Below, piece after piece: positions 36,350-48,229 of a DNA stretch of 64,000 bases (position 1 is its first letter; the number at the start of each line of letters is the position of its first letter). Below the pieces are notes generated by a model that saw only the letters and a program-made list of their open reading frames with translations, had not been told where the DNA came from and did no database searches. Both the position numbers and the translations under genes were made by a program. Source of the DNA: Dicyema japonicum (lineage: Eukaryota; Dicyemida; Rhombozoa; Dicyemidae); assembly GCA_011109175.1 (NCBI GenBank), contig RDEW01000010.1:541837-605836 (forward strand). The letters run 5' to 3'.

Positions 36350-36655
36350 TTAAAAAAGATGACTTTTCTACCTAAAGATGTCGAGGACCTTGGTAAAATG
36401 TTCCGCTTACCCATAGGACCTTAAAATCAATTTTCATAAGATTTAAAAAAGATGACTTTTCTACCTAAAGATGTCGAGGACCTTGGTAAAATGTTCCGCT
36501 TACCCATAGGACCCTTAAAATCAATTTTTATATGATTTAAAAATGATGACTTTTTTACCTAAAGATGTCGTTTTGCTAAAATCTCGTGATGTTTATTGAT
36601 GAACTTACCCAAAACCTGAAAAAATTAATTGGAGGCCATTTTGAATGGACACGCT
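36350..36655 (-). repeat. Tandem ~97-bp repeat unit, inverted copy
   Basis: Reverse complement of 23240-23545: three repeats containing TACCTAAAGATGTCGAGGAC, then the AATTGGAGGCCATTTTGAAT end. It directly follows the MULE relic, so it could be part of that element's terminal region, but no matching opposite end was found upstream. Confidence 0.7.
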
Positions 36656-36679
36656 GAATACTAAAAACCCTCTAGGATA

Positions 36680-36910
36680 AAATTTTCCTTTTCTCTGATT
36701 TTAGCATCGTTAACGACGATAGTATCACCTTTTCGGCTTTTATCAGTAATACCAGTTCATCATGCTTTTTCCCAATGGATCTGGCATTCACCAGTATTAT
36801 TTTTACATTTCTTGCTTTCAACAACTTACCAGGTGGCCTAGCCTCTTCAGGACTAGTGCCAGTAAATCCACATTTGCCATCTAACATTCACGGTGGAGCC
36901 TGTAGATGAT
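36680..36910 (-). mobile_element. LINE endonuclease N-terminal fragment
   Basis: Minus-strand reading KARNVKIILVNARSIGKKHDEL matches the start of AP-endonucleases (I.L.NARS...K..EL). No downstream motifs remain. Confidence 0.5.
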
Positions 36911-37439
36911 GAAAGTCATCTCTCTGAAGCCATTATCATTCAGTTTTGAGATTTTCCCCAATCCGTATTCTTGATCTTATTTTTTCCGTCTGCATAGTCT
37001 CCTTGGAGTCTTCAGTTTGAGTATGAGGTTTGCGTATTTGAAAAGTAAATTTAACGATTTATCGATAATCGAATTTTATTAATTTCTTACTCCTGAAAGA
37101 TTTTGTTATTTAACTAAACCTCGATGTTTGGTTTAACATGTATGCGAATCTGCCTTCTCTAAAGTGGTAAACATCAAAACGAAATACCGAAATAAATTGG
37201 CAATCACCTCAGCGTCATAGTAAGAATTTCATCATCAATTTGACGCCTAATTATGATGGTTTGATTATAAAAAATAAAATTCTTATTACTTTTTAGCCTT
37301 TGACCACTTTATAAGTTGTCCTCTGGTCTCAAAATCGTGAGACCTCTGATCTTAACAATTCGAGCAGCAAAAAATTAAAGGAAGTCAAATTATTAGTTAG
37401 AAATTGGATCGACTTTTTCCGGTTGTAGTTATTAAAAAT

Positions 37440-37690
37440 AAAATTATTCCATAGACCAAGGATAAAACCAAACTAACTGATTCCTTGATCCTGACGCGTT
37501 CCAAGTGAACCTTCACCCTAGAAAAATGATCCAGAGGACGTTGTCCGGGGATCTGAGATCGATTCCTGAACTCGTCGCCTGGAAAAAAATTGTTTCATGT
37601 AGAATGAATAGATGGATCCTTTAGAATGCCGGCCAGCATTGGACGTCTCCTGAGTAAGCTGGATCCAATGACGCCACCAGAAGAAACCAT
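37440..37690 (-). mobile_element. SINE-like element with HDV-like ribozyme head (copy C)
   Basis: Minus-strand copy of the element at 16939-17115: same head, then CCCCGGACAACGTC, then a tail GGAACGCGTCAGGATCAAGG ... TTGGTCTATGGAATAATTTT. Non-coding. It is longer internally than copy B by some tens of bases. Confidence 0.65.
37613..37675 (-). ncRNA. Candidate HDV-like ribozyme (copy C)
   Basis: On the minus strand: P1 GGCGTC (37675-37670) with GACGTC (one G-U pair where copy B has G-C); P2 TGGATCC with GGATCCA (37619-37613), perfect; P3 weakened to GC/GG-type; 7-nt L3; P4 AATGC/GCATT; joiner CTAAA. The P1 change relative to copy B keeps pairing. Confidence 0.6.
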
Positions 37691-37740
37691 TGAATTAAAA
37701 TATAAAAATAAATCATAAAAAACATTTAAAAAATAAAAGA

Positions 37741-38460
37741 CTATTCTTTAATATAATCATAGTCATAATAATCGTTGTCATCGTCTTTTGGTTTGAGTTC
37801 ATAGTCATGGCCCAGAGCCCAAAGTGATTCTAAATCATACTTAATGCGCTCTTTCTCAATAAACAAATGTAAAACGATAAATCCCATGTCCATAACAACC
37901 CACGACTGACCTCCGCCAATTCCATTTACGATCATAGCGTTGTCATTTATATTTCTCCTTTTAGTGTACTATAAATCACATTTAATAAAAACCATCGTTC
38001 GGAGAGTCTGACTCACCCCAGCCAGGTGACGATGAGACAAAGATGTGCCAATCACTACGTAGTCAGAATAATTTCGTTCTTTTGAGATTGTTAGACACAC
38101 AATATCCCGAATTTTCTCACTTTTAAGAAATCCAACCAATTCTTCAAGTTCGATTACATTCAAACCGTCTAAAATTTTTTTATTATTTTCTACCTTTTTC
38201 TCCCAAATATTGATTTCTATTAAGTAGGAGGTCGTCATAAAGAATTTCTTCATCTTTTGTATCGTCGTTATCGTTATATTCTTCATACTCCTCATATACT
38301 TCATCAATCCCATTATATCTGTGGGCTTTTTGCAGTATAGTCGCTTTAAGGTATTTGTTGGTGAACTCATATTGATTTTGCTTATGTTGGAAAAAACAAA
38401 TTTGTTCAGTTTTAACACACTACGAATCATATCATTTAAATTTTTAATAAAAAATTTCAC
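37741..38460 (-). CDS. RsfS/MALSU1-like mitochondrial ribosome assembly factor
   Basis: RsfS/MALSU1 binds uL14 on the large ribosomal subunit and, in animals, acts in mitochondria. Spliced product: a basic start (MKFFIKNLNDMIRSVLK, a possible import presequence), an acidic linker (YEEYNDNDDTKDEE), LVGFLKSEKIRDIVCLTI, YSDYVVIGTSLSHRHLAGV, then SWVVMDMGFIVLHLFIEKER and YDLESLW, as in the family (DYFVI..G.S.RHL; W..VD.G...HL; Y.LE.LW). Introns: 37969-37992 (24 bp), 38169-38193 (25 bp) and probably 38381-38397 (17 bp; a 38-bp alternative also keeps frame). It ends in an acidic/Tyr-rich tail. The start is the first ATG of the open exon. Confidence 0.88.
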
Positions 38461-38464
38461 TAAT

Positions 38465-39100
38465 TTATTTTTTAGTCCTAGATAATTTTAAATTTTATAT
38501 TTGAGTAGCGGAGAAGACCTGATCAAACGTAATCAGGAGAAAACCCGATTCCAACGAGCTAGTGTAGGATCGACGGAGGAGCATCGAGCCAAGTTGAGAG
38601 TCTGGATTAAATTTGAGGGGTCACTTAGTTTGTTTTTGTTTCGTTTTAATGGTAGTCTTGGACAATGGAACCTTATGTATTCATATGTTTATTGGTAACG
38701 CGGGAGTACTCGTAACTAACTCACGTAACTGATTAAAAGTTTCAAATCTAATAGCTAAGAAATTACTACTGCGATCGGTCCTGGGTTCGATTACCCCACC
38801 GATTACTTGGTTAAAAGTTACTCTTCCTTTCATCTTCTTTTACATTTTCTCTTAATTTACTGGAATTGAGTCAATTGATCTGCCTAGTGTCGGAATGGTA
38901 TGAAAATGGATCATCCCTTTCCATTGAAGATGCTTTCGCAATTGGATAAACTGGATGTGTTCTTCCCTTCCCGATTGTTCTGGATGAACTTGTATGTGAT
39001 TTTTGAAAAACTCTGCTTCCATAATCTTGAGAATTTAATTACTATAAAACGAAACCAAAAAAATAGAGTTAGAGGATCCAATCTTAAATGCGTGGATATT
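38465..39100. other. No recognisable gene
   Basis: The open frame at 38900-39115 (71 codons) has no known family. A T-arm-like stretch near 38790 does not make a tRNA. Confidence 0.3.
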
Positions 39101-39199
39101 CCAATTCAGGATTGAAAGTGGAAATCCGTTCGAATAGCTACAATAGTTCGAGAAGATTTTCCGACCTTTTTAAAGAAATCCATACGCGTAACGTCCCAG

Positions 39200-40110
39200 A
39201 CTAGAAGTTTCCTAGCAGCAATGGTGATTCCATCTGGAAATTTTCCAAGTTCCTACGGGTTCATGTACTGATAGAAAATCATCCGTTTCCAAAGTCCGTT
39301 GTACGATTTTGTTTAAAGCCTTGTGCCAGAGGACCCTGCAGGTACTCTTCCTGCAAGGGAGTAGACATAGTCTACAACATCCATATGGTCACCGTATCTA
39401 CACTGGTGTGGAACACAAATCTTCAGTCCAAGTCGCAATAAGAGCCCGACTCGAATAAAAATCCCGAGTACTCCGTTTGGAATGGAGTTGAGTCATGCCA
39501 CACTTTCAAGAGAGACCTTGGACAACGGACAAGCACGGTGGTCTAGGTTCAAGAACTTCAAAAATTTTGCGAAAGATTTCAATCAACCAACATCATCCAA
39601 ATTCCCCTACAATTTCGAGATTGAAAGTGGGAACAAGTAAATAAGAAGGTAAGAATCAGATCTCCCGCATTGATCGACTTCCAGGTCAGAATAAAATTCT
39701 GTGAAGGAGTGCAAAATATTACCTACAATGTGAATCAAAAATTCTTACAATTAGGGACCATTTCACGATGCTCAGTCTACAGTTCCTTGACAAGTGTAAA
39801 CACCAGGACATCCAGCTCCCATACCGCGGGAAATTCGTGTCCATTTGATGCGCCTACGATGAGGTCACCACATGGATTTACATTCGTATCCGTACAGGAT
39901 TGGACAATCATCCTCTCTACTATGCCAATCATGCTTACCTTGACGAACACAAGACGGATCACCTCTTGTCTTGTCCGGGTTTACCTCCTAATTCTGCAAG
40001 GAACCAAATATACCTGTCTGATCACTGGGAGCGCCCGCTCTTAGCCGTAACGTTTTTGTAGCCACAGGTTTCTTCGAAAACACCGGGGGTAAATAAATTT
40101 AAACGAACTA
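39200..40110 (+). mobile_element. Probable LINE C-terminal fragment
   Basis: One frame near 39850-40045 reads IYIRIRTGLDNHPLYYANHA, then DEHKTDHLLSCPGL, resembling the RTG....L...H / T..HLL..CP zinc-knuckle region that follows RNase H in I/R1-type LINEs. Stops and frame changes are frequent, so this is tentative. Confidence 0.4.
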
Positions 40111-40223
40111 TATTAATTCATATTAAATGATTCTTAGAAAAATAAATAAAAATAAATTAAATTATCTAAAAAAATATTTTTTTTCAATATTTCTAGGTTA
40201 ATTAGTATTTATAATTCATATTA

Positions 40224-41622
40224 ATGGTGAAAATGTATTTTAAAATAATTTCAGCCTAGTCTGCGGTGAAGTTGATGGTGAATTCGAACGTTTATTTGAG
40301 AGAGTAAACGAAATCAATGCCAAGTCTAAATTTGATGTATCAAAAATTGATTATTTCAGCTTCTCATCTGTCTAGGCAACTTTTTTAGTCGATGCAAACA
40401 ATTGAATAATTTTGACCCAAGTTTAGGTTCTACTATTTCTGAATTTAGTTAATATTGACACGTATATTTTCTGTCCTCATAAACCACCGATACTCCTCAA
40501 TTCACCAAAAATCAAATACATTCAAAAATCACAATATGTATATCTTCCGATGGACTGGTCCTCGCCTACAAAGAAGAGAAAACAGATCTTCCTATAAAAG
40601 ATGTTGATATCCTCATTACACCGAATTGGCCTTGTGGTGTGCTTAAATTTCTCGAGAATAGCGATGAAGTCATAGTAATCGTTCTAACAAATGCAAGAAT
40701 TATCATTTAGATTATAACATCAAGTACGGTTGTTATGACGCGGCCAATGCTGCCGACATGTTGAAACCCAGGTATCATTTCTCAGTGAACCAAACTCCAA
40801 AGTTCAGAACTCTCGTATCGTATGAAAGGCCCCCTTTTAGGTTTAATACTATTTATTCTTTCAGAATTACCAATTCAATGGGAACTGAAATGCTATCTCA
40901 TTTTATAACAATTGTTAATGTGGGAGTCTTCGAATTTAATGTTTTCCCCCCATTTAACTTTTCAGTGGTTGTATGCCTACTCGATTAAGCCGGTTAAATT
41001 CTGTAGTCCAGAAGAACTACTTCCCAATGTAGATTATACCGAGAATCCGTACATTGAAGTGTTTAAGAATGACAAAATTGACGTCAAAAAACTCATAACA
41101 AAGTCCCAGGACAATCCCCACTCATTTTCCGAACGATTTGGCAAGCACGACGAATTACCCAAAGTGAACTTGTATGTCATTTAGGTACCGAGGACGAGTG
41201 TTACTTTTGTCTTTCGTCTTCAAACGCGGAAAAACATCTTATCATAGAAGTATTAGATCGCGTATTTTTTCAACAATTTATTACCAGTGTACCTGGCTTG
41301 CAAAAGGGCGGCATTGATCCTCACCACGTTGGTAATATTACCAAAAGACCACATACATTCATTCGCTTGTTTGATTCTGAAGCAAAAGATGATTTCAATA
41401 GGTTCCTCGACTTATCATTGCAGATTTAAAGATAAGATCAGCCAGTTTTATGCTCAACGTGAACTAGTTCCTTTTATTTTTGAGTGTAATTTCCTCAGTT
41501 GTCATCTCCAAGTGCAGGTTTTGCCGATCTTATTTTAGGTCATCGGAATTCCATTCGACTTAGTTGAGTGTATTGTGGAGGCTTTGCATTCTTTGCTCAT
41601 AGTCTTGTTTGATTGCATCTGA
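40224..41622 (+). CDS. CWF19L1/Drn1-like debranching-associated protein, C-terminally short
   Basis: The family (Drn1 in yeast) associates with the lariat debranching enzyme and late spliceosomes. Exons read MVKILVCGEVDGEFERLFER (exon 1 40224-40234, intron 40235-40254), LLICLGNFF, DVDILITPNWPCGVLKF (about 40600), LKPRYHFSVN (about 40760), VDYTENPYIEVF (about 41025), then a CwfJ/HIT-like part (CYFCLSSSNAEKHLII near 41195; KGGIDPHHVLILPKDHIHSF near 41305; ECNFLSCHLQVQV near 41485). The last intron ends at about 41538 and the stop is at 41620. The product is about 350 residues against roughly 540 in human; the second CwfJ C-terminal domain is missing and retroelement sequence follows. The HH of the HHLQLQ motif reads CH. 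Confidence 0.85.
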
Positions 41623-41639
41623 GGTGTCTTCTAGGGATG

Positions 41640-41875
41640 ATCTCTCGAGGTTTGCTGTTTTCTTAGAATTTAGCTTGGCTGTTCTAATCAGCCTTATTTT
41701 TATGCAGAGATTGGCACAGTAGGAAGGTACTTTATTCCATTGAACAATGTTAATACTTTCCATGTGATTTTGGAAGGTATTTTTTGTAGTTTTTTGTAGG
41801 AAGATCGTATGTGACGTACTTAGATGTGGTAATCGGGTAAATTGGAGAGTCTGCATTCTCGACGAGGATGATGAA
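41640..41875. other. Unassigned sequence after CWF19L1-like gene
   Basis: A minus-strand open frame to 41856 looks like retroelement debris but has no decisive motif. Confidence 0.3.
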
Positions 41876-41879
41876 AAGG

Positions 41880-42330
41880 CTTATGTCGAGGAGTTTAAAT
41901 TTGCAGATAGGATTGCGTATATGTTTCCACTTTATACGGCAATCCCGACTCGTTGCTATAGCCAGAACGATTCGCGGAGTTCTTTTTTCGGCTCGCTAGT
42001 TTCTTTCCAATTTCTTCCCGAAAAGCCGAAGTAAAGGATTCTACGGCTCCCGACGTTTCTATGACCACTGGTGTGAATCGGTCTCCAATGACCGAGTATT
42101 TCTGGATCTTGGCCGATTCTGTTGCGTTGGCTCAGATCCAGATTTTTGAGCAGATCTCAAAAGGAGCGAAGTGGAAAAGGTATCCACACAGGTTGCACCT
42201 CAGACCAATCATTTTCCATGTGAATATGGAAAGAGCGTCATTCCGTCTATCCACGATCCAGTCCAACAGGCTCCAGTTGAGCTGGGAAGCCTGCTGCTTC
42301 GGGTTCGCAAAATAACATTATTTGATGCGG
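41880..42330 (-). mobile_element. Retroelement C-terminal domain, copy 5 (-)
   Basis: On the minus strand: RRNDALSIFTWK (frameshifted DGMTLFPYSHGK), then KYSVIGDRFTPVVIETSGAV and FREEIGKKLASR, then WL-QRVGIAV-SGN. This is the full WDxT plus FVPVAVET arrangement seen at 23545-24020, with stops and frame changes. Confidence 0.55.
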
Positions 42331-42339
42331 CGTGACGAG

Positions 42340-43590
42340 GAGAGAGACCTGCACTCCTGTTGCAAGACAATGGATTTAGTCCTTTTGGTGTTAACTTTCC
42401 TCCACAACGGCATCTGTGTTTCTGCAGCGCTCACGGAAATCTCCTGTTCTTGCAGAAATCCGATTTCCTAGTCGACTCAAGAATTTCAGCGTCGAAGGCG
42501 CAAAATAACCTGACGTTTCAACCGAGAGCGGAACAAGCAAAAAATCCTCAGTTAGGACTGCATCCTTATTTTTTATGGTGGCAACCCTAAATTTATAGCG
42601 TGATTTTCCAATGTGCTACAGACATTATTCGAAAAGTCATTTGAAATTGTAAGGTTTGCAAATTTTGGCAGCTTCCATCTCGGACCCAGTTCATGATTCT
42701 AAGCAAGCCGTAGATCAGAAGAGAAGAAGTACAGAATCAATTCGGAGGATCACTTGCTTTTCTTAATCCGCACAAAAATTGAGGTTTCCTTGCATAACGA
42801 AAATACCCAATCTATCAGCACTCTTTTATTGAAAATGATTAACTTTTTTAGACGTAAAACCTATAAATTTTCGGATTTCATTATTTCCTTAAACATCATC
42901 CATAAGCAATGTGTTTTGCATTACAATCTCCCACAAGATTGGGTGTTCATTTTAACTAAAAATCTTTCATAATCCTTGAATAATTCTTTAATTTTTAAAG
43001 ACGTGCACAAATCAACGCATAATAATTCGCAAACATTCTCTTTTCAAATTCTTAGCATTCGCGTTTTAATACTCTTTTTGTAGAAAATAGAAATGCCTGT
43101 AAAAGTTAACTTGGTTAGGTTAAATGTTAAGTTTATGAATTACTAACTAAATATGTGAGCAAACCACACAGTTTCTTCCGAGATTAACATCGGACGGATT
43201 AATAAATGATCTCACGATAAATAGCAGGGAATTGGGATGAACAGCTATGTACATATATTATCGAAACATTAAAACTTTGGGATACTACTTGTGTGGAAGG
43301 CTTCTTTTCCTCTAACCTAGTGCTAACGACAAATCACTCCGGATCTTTTTCATGAGGGCAAAACCATAAAAGAAAAAAGTACGAAAGCATCAGAGGATGT
43401 TTCGTTTTCAAACCATTCGCGGTCAAGATATCGTTGGTGATCGGATTATGCTACCTGATTTTATTGCAAACCATCGGCATGTTAATTGCAAGGAAGAAAA
43501 GGAATAAGAGAGAAGAGCTGGCTCTTTGAAAATATTTCCTTGCAAATAGTAAATAGGAATGCGCGTTAAATCAAGATAGCAGCAACTTAA
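42340..43590. other. No recognisable gene
   Basis: Plus-strand frame 42360-42590 and others have no known family. The rest is AT-rich. Confidence 0.35.
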
Positions 43591-43599
43591 ATTATTTAT

Positions 43600-43990
43600 T
43601 TAACATCCCTATACCACGGTAAAATCAAACTAATTATTACGTGATCCTGATGCGTTCAATAAAGACCTCATCTTGGCCGCGGTGTTGCTCCTCATGCCTG
43701 CAAATGACTGTACTGGACGACTGACTAATTTTCGGGCCACCTTCTTTCATTTTGGATTCCAGTCGGGCCTCCAGAGGAGTCGGTCTTGTTCGATGTTCCT
43801 AAAAATCCATCGTTCCGTATATCTGAAAGCTTTCTTTTGCAGTTTCTACCCACGGTGGGATAGAAGGAGCGTGAGACACAATGCAAGAAACGAATATATC
43901 ACGGTAAGAGTTGAAACTACTGGATATCTGTGCAACTGGATTTTTTGGTCAACCATGCACTGACCGCTGCTCACCCAGGAAAGGCAAAAC
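43600..43990 (-). mobile_element. LINE 3' tail fragment
   Basis: Minus-strand end AACGCATCAGGATCACGTAA ... GATGTTAAATAAATAA matches the shared 3' tail of the LINE lineage. Upstream of it lies a degraded C-terminal coding stretch (43963 to 43673). Confidence 0.5.
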
Positions 43991-44239
43991 TCTTAAAAAG
44001 ATGCACAACAAAATCCCTGGAGAATAATTTATCTTCAAAATAGTCGGAACCTTCTTAAATCCAAATTTCTAAATTTCTTACACGTCGTCGGTTTTTTGAA
44101 ACAAAAAAAAGGAGAGCCTAAAAAAGGATTACTGATTTAGGAAATTTTCATAATAATCGTTAGAGGACAGCACCTCTCAATCATGAGAACTTCTACCGCG
44201 AAATGATAGTTACCGTTTTATTACTTCAATAAATTTTTA

Positions 44240-44490
44240 TTAGCGAATCAAGGGCAGTGTCCAAACACTTTGTAAACCATAGCTTTTCACGATGGTCTTA
44301 AGTCGTTCAGTAATCGTATTTCAAATTTCTTTAATTATTCCTTTACCGATTGTGATGACCGATCTAGAGGTTTCGAAAGCGATTTGGATGTGTCGGAAAC
44401 TATCTCCAAGGACTGAATATTTCTTCACTTTCCTTCACTCTTCAGAATAAGTAGATGATTGAGTAGATGATTCAATAGACGAAGTAAAAA
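44240..44490 (-). mobile_element. Retroelement C-terminal domain relic, copy 6 (-)
   Basis: Minus-strand reading KYSVLGDSFRHIQIAFETSR ... GKGIIKEI aligns with KYSVIGDRFTPVVIETSGAV at 42050-42120. The rest has decayed. Confidence 0.45.
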
Positions 44491-44499
44491 CGGAGTCTA

Positions 44500-45120
44500 C
44501 GAAAATCTTACTTCTTGAAAGGCAACGCTATATGTTTCAATGCCATATACCAACAATTTTTCCATCACATAATAGCCTATAAAAGTGTTTCGTGCCCAAT
44601 GGCCACTTCCAATTCATCTATACGCAAGTTGACTACAATCCAGAAAGCCGCTCATGGAGTCATCGCCCTAATTCTGAATCTATGACTGGAATGTAGAACA
44701 CTTTATTAAAATTGAAAATTTTAGTAAAGGAAACACTTTTAAAGGGGTTTATTACGGAACGGTAAAGCTTGGCAACCTACTTCTATCTAGAAAATCTCCC
44801 CAAGAAATTCTTAACATCAGGGTTATCTTTGAAAATAAATTCCAAATTATTTTAAAATTTTTATTAATTTTTATTTTTTATTTATTTATTAATTTTTAGA
44901 GTTTTTTATTCTATCTTCGTCTAAGAAAAATTTCAAACTAACAGTTTATCATTTTATTACTATTTCACAGGTGTCACTAAAAAATATCTGATTTTCTCAT
45001 TCCATCTACCGATTCTAGGATCAATGAGATCCAGGATTAGATTCAACATCATTATGCCTGATTAAAAATACAGTAGCATGGATTTCAACCCGTAGCCAAC
45101 TACCAAAAATATCGACTTTA
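44500..45120. other. No recognisable gene
   Basis: AT-rich sequence before the LINE at 45125. No conserved frame. Confidence 0.35.
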
Positions 45121-45124
45121 ACGT

Positions 45125-45189
45125 GGCGTCATGCGGTTCACCTGGTGTTGTGGTGGCGCTCAGTACAAGTTCTGCATGGAAGAGAACCG
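45125..45189 (+). ncRNA. Candidate HDV-like ribozyme overlapping LINE C start codon
   Basis: P1 GGCGTC 45125-45130 with GGCGCT 45155-45160 (includes a U-G pair); P2 CGGTTC 45134-45139 with GAACCG 45184-45189, perfect and different in sequence from the GGATCC P2 of the short elements; P3 ACC 45140-45142 with GGT 45152-45154; L3 9 nt; P4 weak (CAG/CTG); joiner long. The ATG at 45131-45133 lies between P1 and P2. Confidence 0.55.
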
Positions 45190-45268
45190 TTTGACTTTTC
45201 CTACCTTTCTGCGATCTTCAGAAGGGTGGCTTACCAACTCCCCCGTTTTTTCTCCACTACTTCTGTCT

Positions 45269-45295
45269 GGTGATGTAGAACCTAATCCGGGACCC
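45269..45295 (+). other. 2A-like ribosome-skipping motif (LINE C)
   Basis: Encodes GDVEPNPGP preceded by LLLS, a canonical 2A-like core, in frame with the ATG at 45131. The endonuclease should begin with the residue after the last proline. Confidence 0.9.
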
Positions 45296-48229
45296 AACTG
45301 CACGTTCAGTATTCTAAAAAAATGTAAATGGAATCCGCAATAAAGTAATGGAATTACGATCCCTCTTATCCCATTTGAGAGTGGACATTGCCCTTATGCA
45401 AGAATCGAAGCTCTCTACAAAGTCCCCAAACCTTGTTTTCTGGATATTGTGTACTTCACAGGGACCGAACAAGAAGTTTCGGAGGAGGATTATTGACTAT
45501 TGTTAAGGATGGACTTAAATTCACCCCTTCTGTATCTTCTCTCTGCGAAGGGGATCTTATTCTGGAACAGATTTCTATTAAGTTCCTTTTCTTTGACGAG
45601 ATGTTTTACACTATGTAATGTCTATATCCCGCCTCAGGGGTCATGTACTACTTCCTACATTTCCAACCTATTGAGCCTGTGTGGACTAAAGGACTATGCG
45701 GAGACCTAAACGCGAAACATCACTCTAGCTCCGGACTCAATCAGCCGACAGTCGCGGCGAATGCATCCTTTCTGTGCTCAATGATCTGACTATCCTTAAT
45801 GATCCGGACACCACACAAGGACCCCGTCCCGCAGAAGGGACAGGTCCAACATCCTCGGACCTTTCCCTCTGCTCTCCTCTTGACTTAGAAGGCCTATTTG
45901 TTCACCGTGTTGTTCTACAAAGTTCAAAAATTACTTGAAACCCGACTGGCAAGGTTTCAGGACGTATGTGGACAATAGTCTCCTTGACCTTACTATGATT
46001 AATTGCACAGTAGAGGAAACGGCCAAATTCTGTCCGCTATCATTCTGAAAGCTGTCGCCTCTTACAAGAAGTTCAATCCAAATTATCATCAAACAATTGT
46101 GTACTCATTAAGAAACGAGATGCGCTGAAGAGGAATAAAACACAGACCAATAACTCCTTCTACTCCATACGTTCACTGAATACCAAATTATCTGAGCTTA
46201 TCCGAACTAACAACAGACTCAAATAGGAGCCACCTAGTTGGACGACTATGCCACAAAAACTCTTGTGCTACATTTTGAAAACTAAAGAGGATCAATAGCC
46301 TTATCAATGAGAGGACCGTGGAGCTGAGACCGCTACCCGCAACGCTTCGGAACCCGCACGCAAATTCGCAAACAAGATTATAAAGTACTACGTATCGATC
46401 AGCCATAAAAATTTTTCTCGTTCTACTTGTTGAACGCGCCGGCTAACAAGAACCATATTCCACCTTCCTCACCCCTGATGATGTTGAAAAGGCTATTAAA
46501 TTGCTACGTCCCACTCGTGCTTGTAATCCGACGGTATTTGCATTATTCACCTCAAACATCTTGGACCTCAAACACGGGCCATACTATCAGACTGTACAAC
46601 GACTCTATCAACTACCATTCGCTACCTAATATATGGAAAACTCCCTGATTACGCCAATCCTAAAGCCCAGAAAACCAAAAAGACGTTCCCTCTTCTTACC
46701 GCCCATCTCAATAACTTGTGTTTTATCAAAAGTGCTGGAAAAGCTTGTATTAATGCGTATCTCTCCTGTTCTACATCTACCTGAATTTCAACATGGTTTC
46801 AAGGCAAACCGTTCTACAACGACTCATTTGGGTTCTATCTCCCAGTTTATTACTGACAACTTCAACATGAAACACACTCACGTACGGCCTTAGTATCCAT
46901 CGACATACAGAATGCCTTTGATTATGTTCCGAGAAAACTTATAACTCATAAAATTTTTAATTCTAACTTACGTCCGAACATCAAGGAATAGCTGTAAAAT
47001 TTCTTAACTGGGCAACGCGGAAGGGTCCGGATGACGGAACCACTTCAAAATCAAGACTACTCCCAATGGGTCCCGCAAGGCTCCCCTTTATCCTCTCCTT
47101 TTCAACCTATTTCTACATGACCTACCTACTACTAATGACCAGGACACTATGTTCTTATCCTATACGGACGACCTAATTATCGCTGCAAGAAATAAATCTC
47201 CTTTCATGGCTGTAGCAATTGTTCAGACACACCTAGACCGAATTTGTGACTGGCTATCTGCAAATACGTTATGTGTATCAGCATCCAAGTATCAGTTCAC
47301 ATTATTCACTACGGACAGAAGGTTTAAAGGTGGGCTTGAGATATCCATCGGAAACACTCCCATTCCCTCTACGCGGACCCAGAAGATCTTTGGTGTAATT
47401 TTCGACTCTCTGTTGACGTTCTCGAGTCACGTGGAGGAGGTGCTCGCCAAGGGTCTTCAGAAATGGAACATTCTGAATGCGATGATAAATAAGAGCCCAT
47501 TCCCCCCGGCCGACTGCATCAGCATAGTCTATCAACAAGTAATCATACCGATTATTGAATATGCCTGCTCCGCCTGGAGGTTTGCGATTCCCCGTTCAAG
47601 AATATCCCGTTTGAACTCCCTCAGGCGGAGAATTATGCACCGCATAAGACATCCCCATTGGCGACTTCGTTTCTGATGAAGCAAAGTTGAAAAATGGCCA
47701 GGGTTTCCTACGTTTTTGCAAGGAACTGGGAAACCCACTCAAGGAAAAGGTGGCCCATGCAGAAGAATTTTGGTCGGTAATAAAAAAGTGCACACCGATC
47801 GAATTCTTTTGCATAAGCAAGAGAAGACGCTTCCGGAGTGCGGTTAGATTATCAGAAGACCAATTGAAGAGAGTCCGGATGTTGCTGGAAGCTGGGATCA
47901 CTTGATTAGTTAGTTTTGACCTATCTTTCCTGGTGGTCTTAGGGTTAAATAAATAAATAGCCACTACCAAACAGACTATTTGGTAGTTGCTCGGTAAGAA
48001 AATATGTTGGGTCTGTTCGCTCAAATGCGGGCAGTTTTCTTCACTAGCAGGTGATTAAATTTGTGAAAAAATAAAAACAACTATAAACTTGAATGCGATA
48101 AATCTTATTAAATGGTTGTTATAGATTCAAATTGATAGACAAAATTTGATTGCTTGAATTTATGTAAAAAATTGTGATTAATTTTTTGTTTTTTTTCACC
48201 TAAAACTCCCTCAACACCCTTCTATCTTT

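Larger units (their letters stand above)
45125..47962 (+). mobile_element. LINE family C with intact 2A-like leader
   Basis: Ribozyme-like head 45125-45189; ATG 45131 inside it; a leader of about 46 residues to SPLLLSGDVEPNPGPN; endonuclease pieces (LMQESKL near 45395; FGGGLLTIVKDGL near 45490; NVYIPPQGSC near 45620); RT pieces (LKPRKPKR near 46655; LSKVLEKLVL; FQHGFKANRSTTTHL near 46790; PQGSPLSSPFQP near 47070; LSYTDDLIIAARN near 47155); continuous C-terminus 47149-47676 and 47687-47905 ending LLEAGIT-stop, then GGTGGTCTTAGGGTTAAATA. Frameshifts and stops make it a pseudogene. No RNase H. Confidence 0.85.

Noticed and set aside
38744-38812. tRNA-like stretch with GGGTTCGATTACCCC
   Set aside because: The T-arm loop has an extra base and no acceptor or anticodon stem pairs with it.
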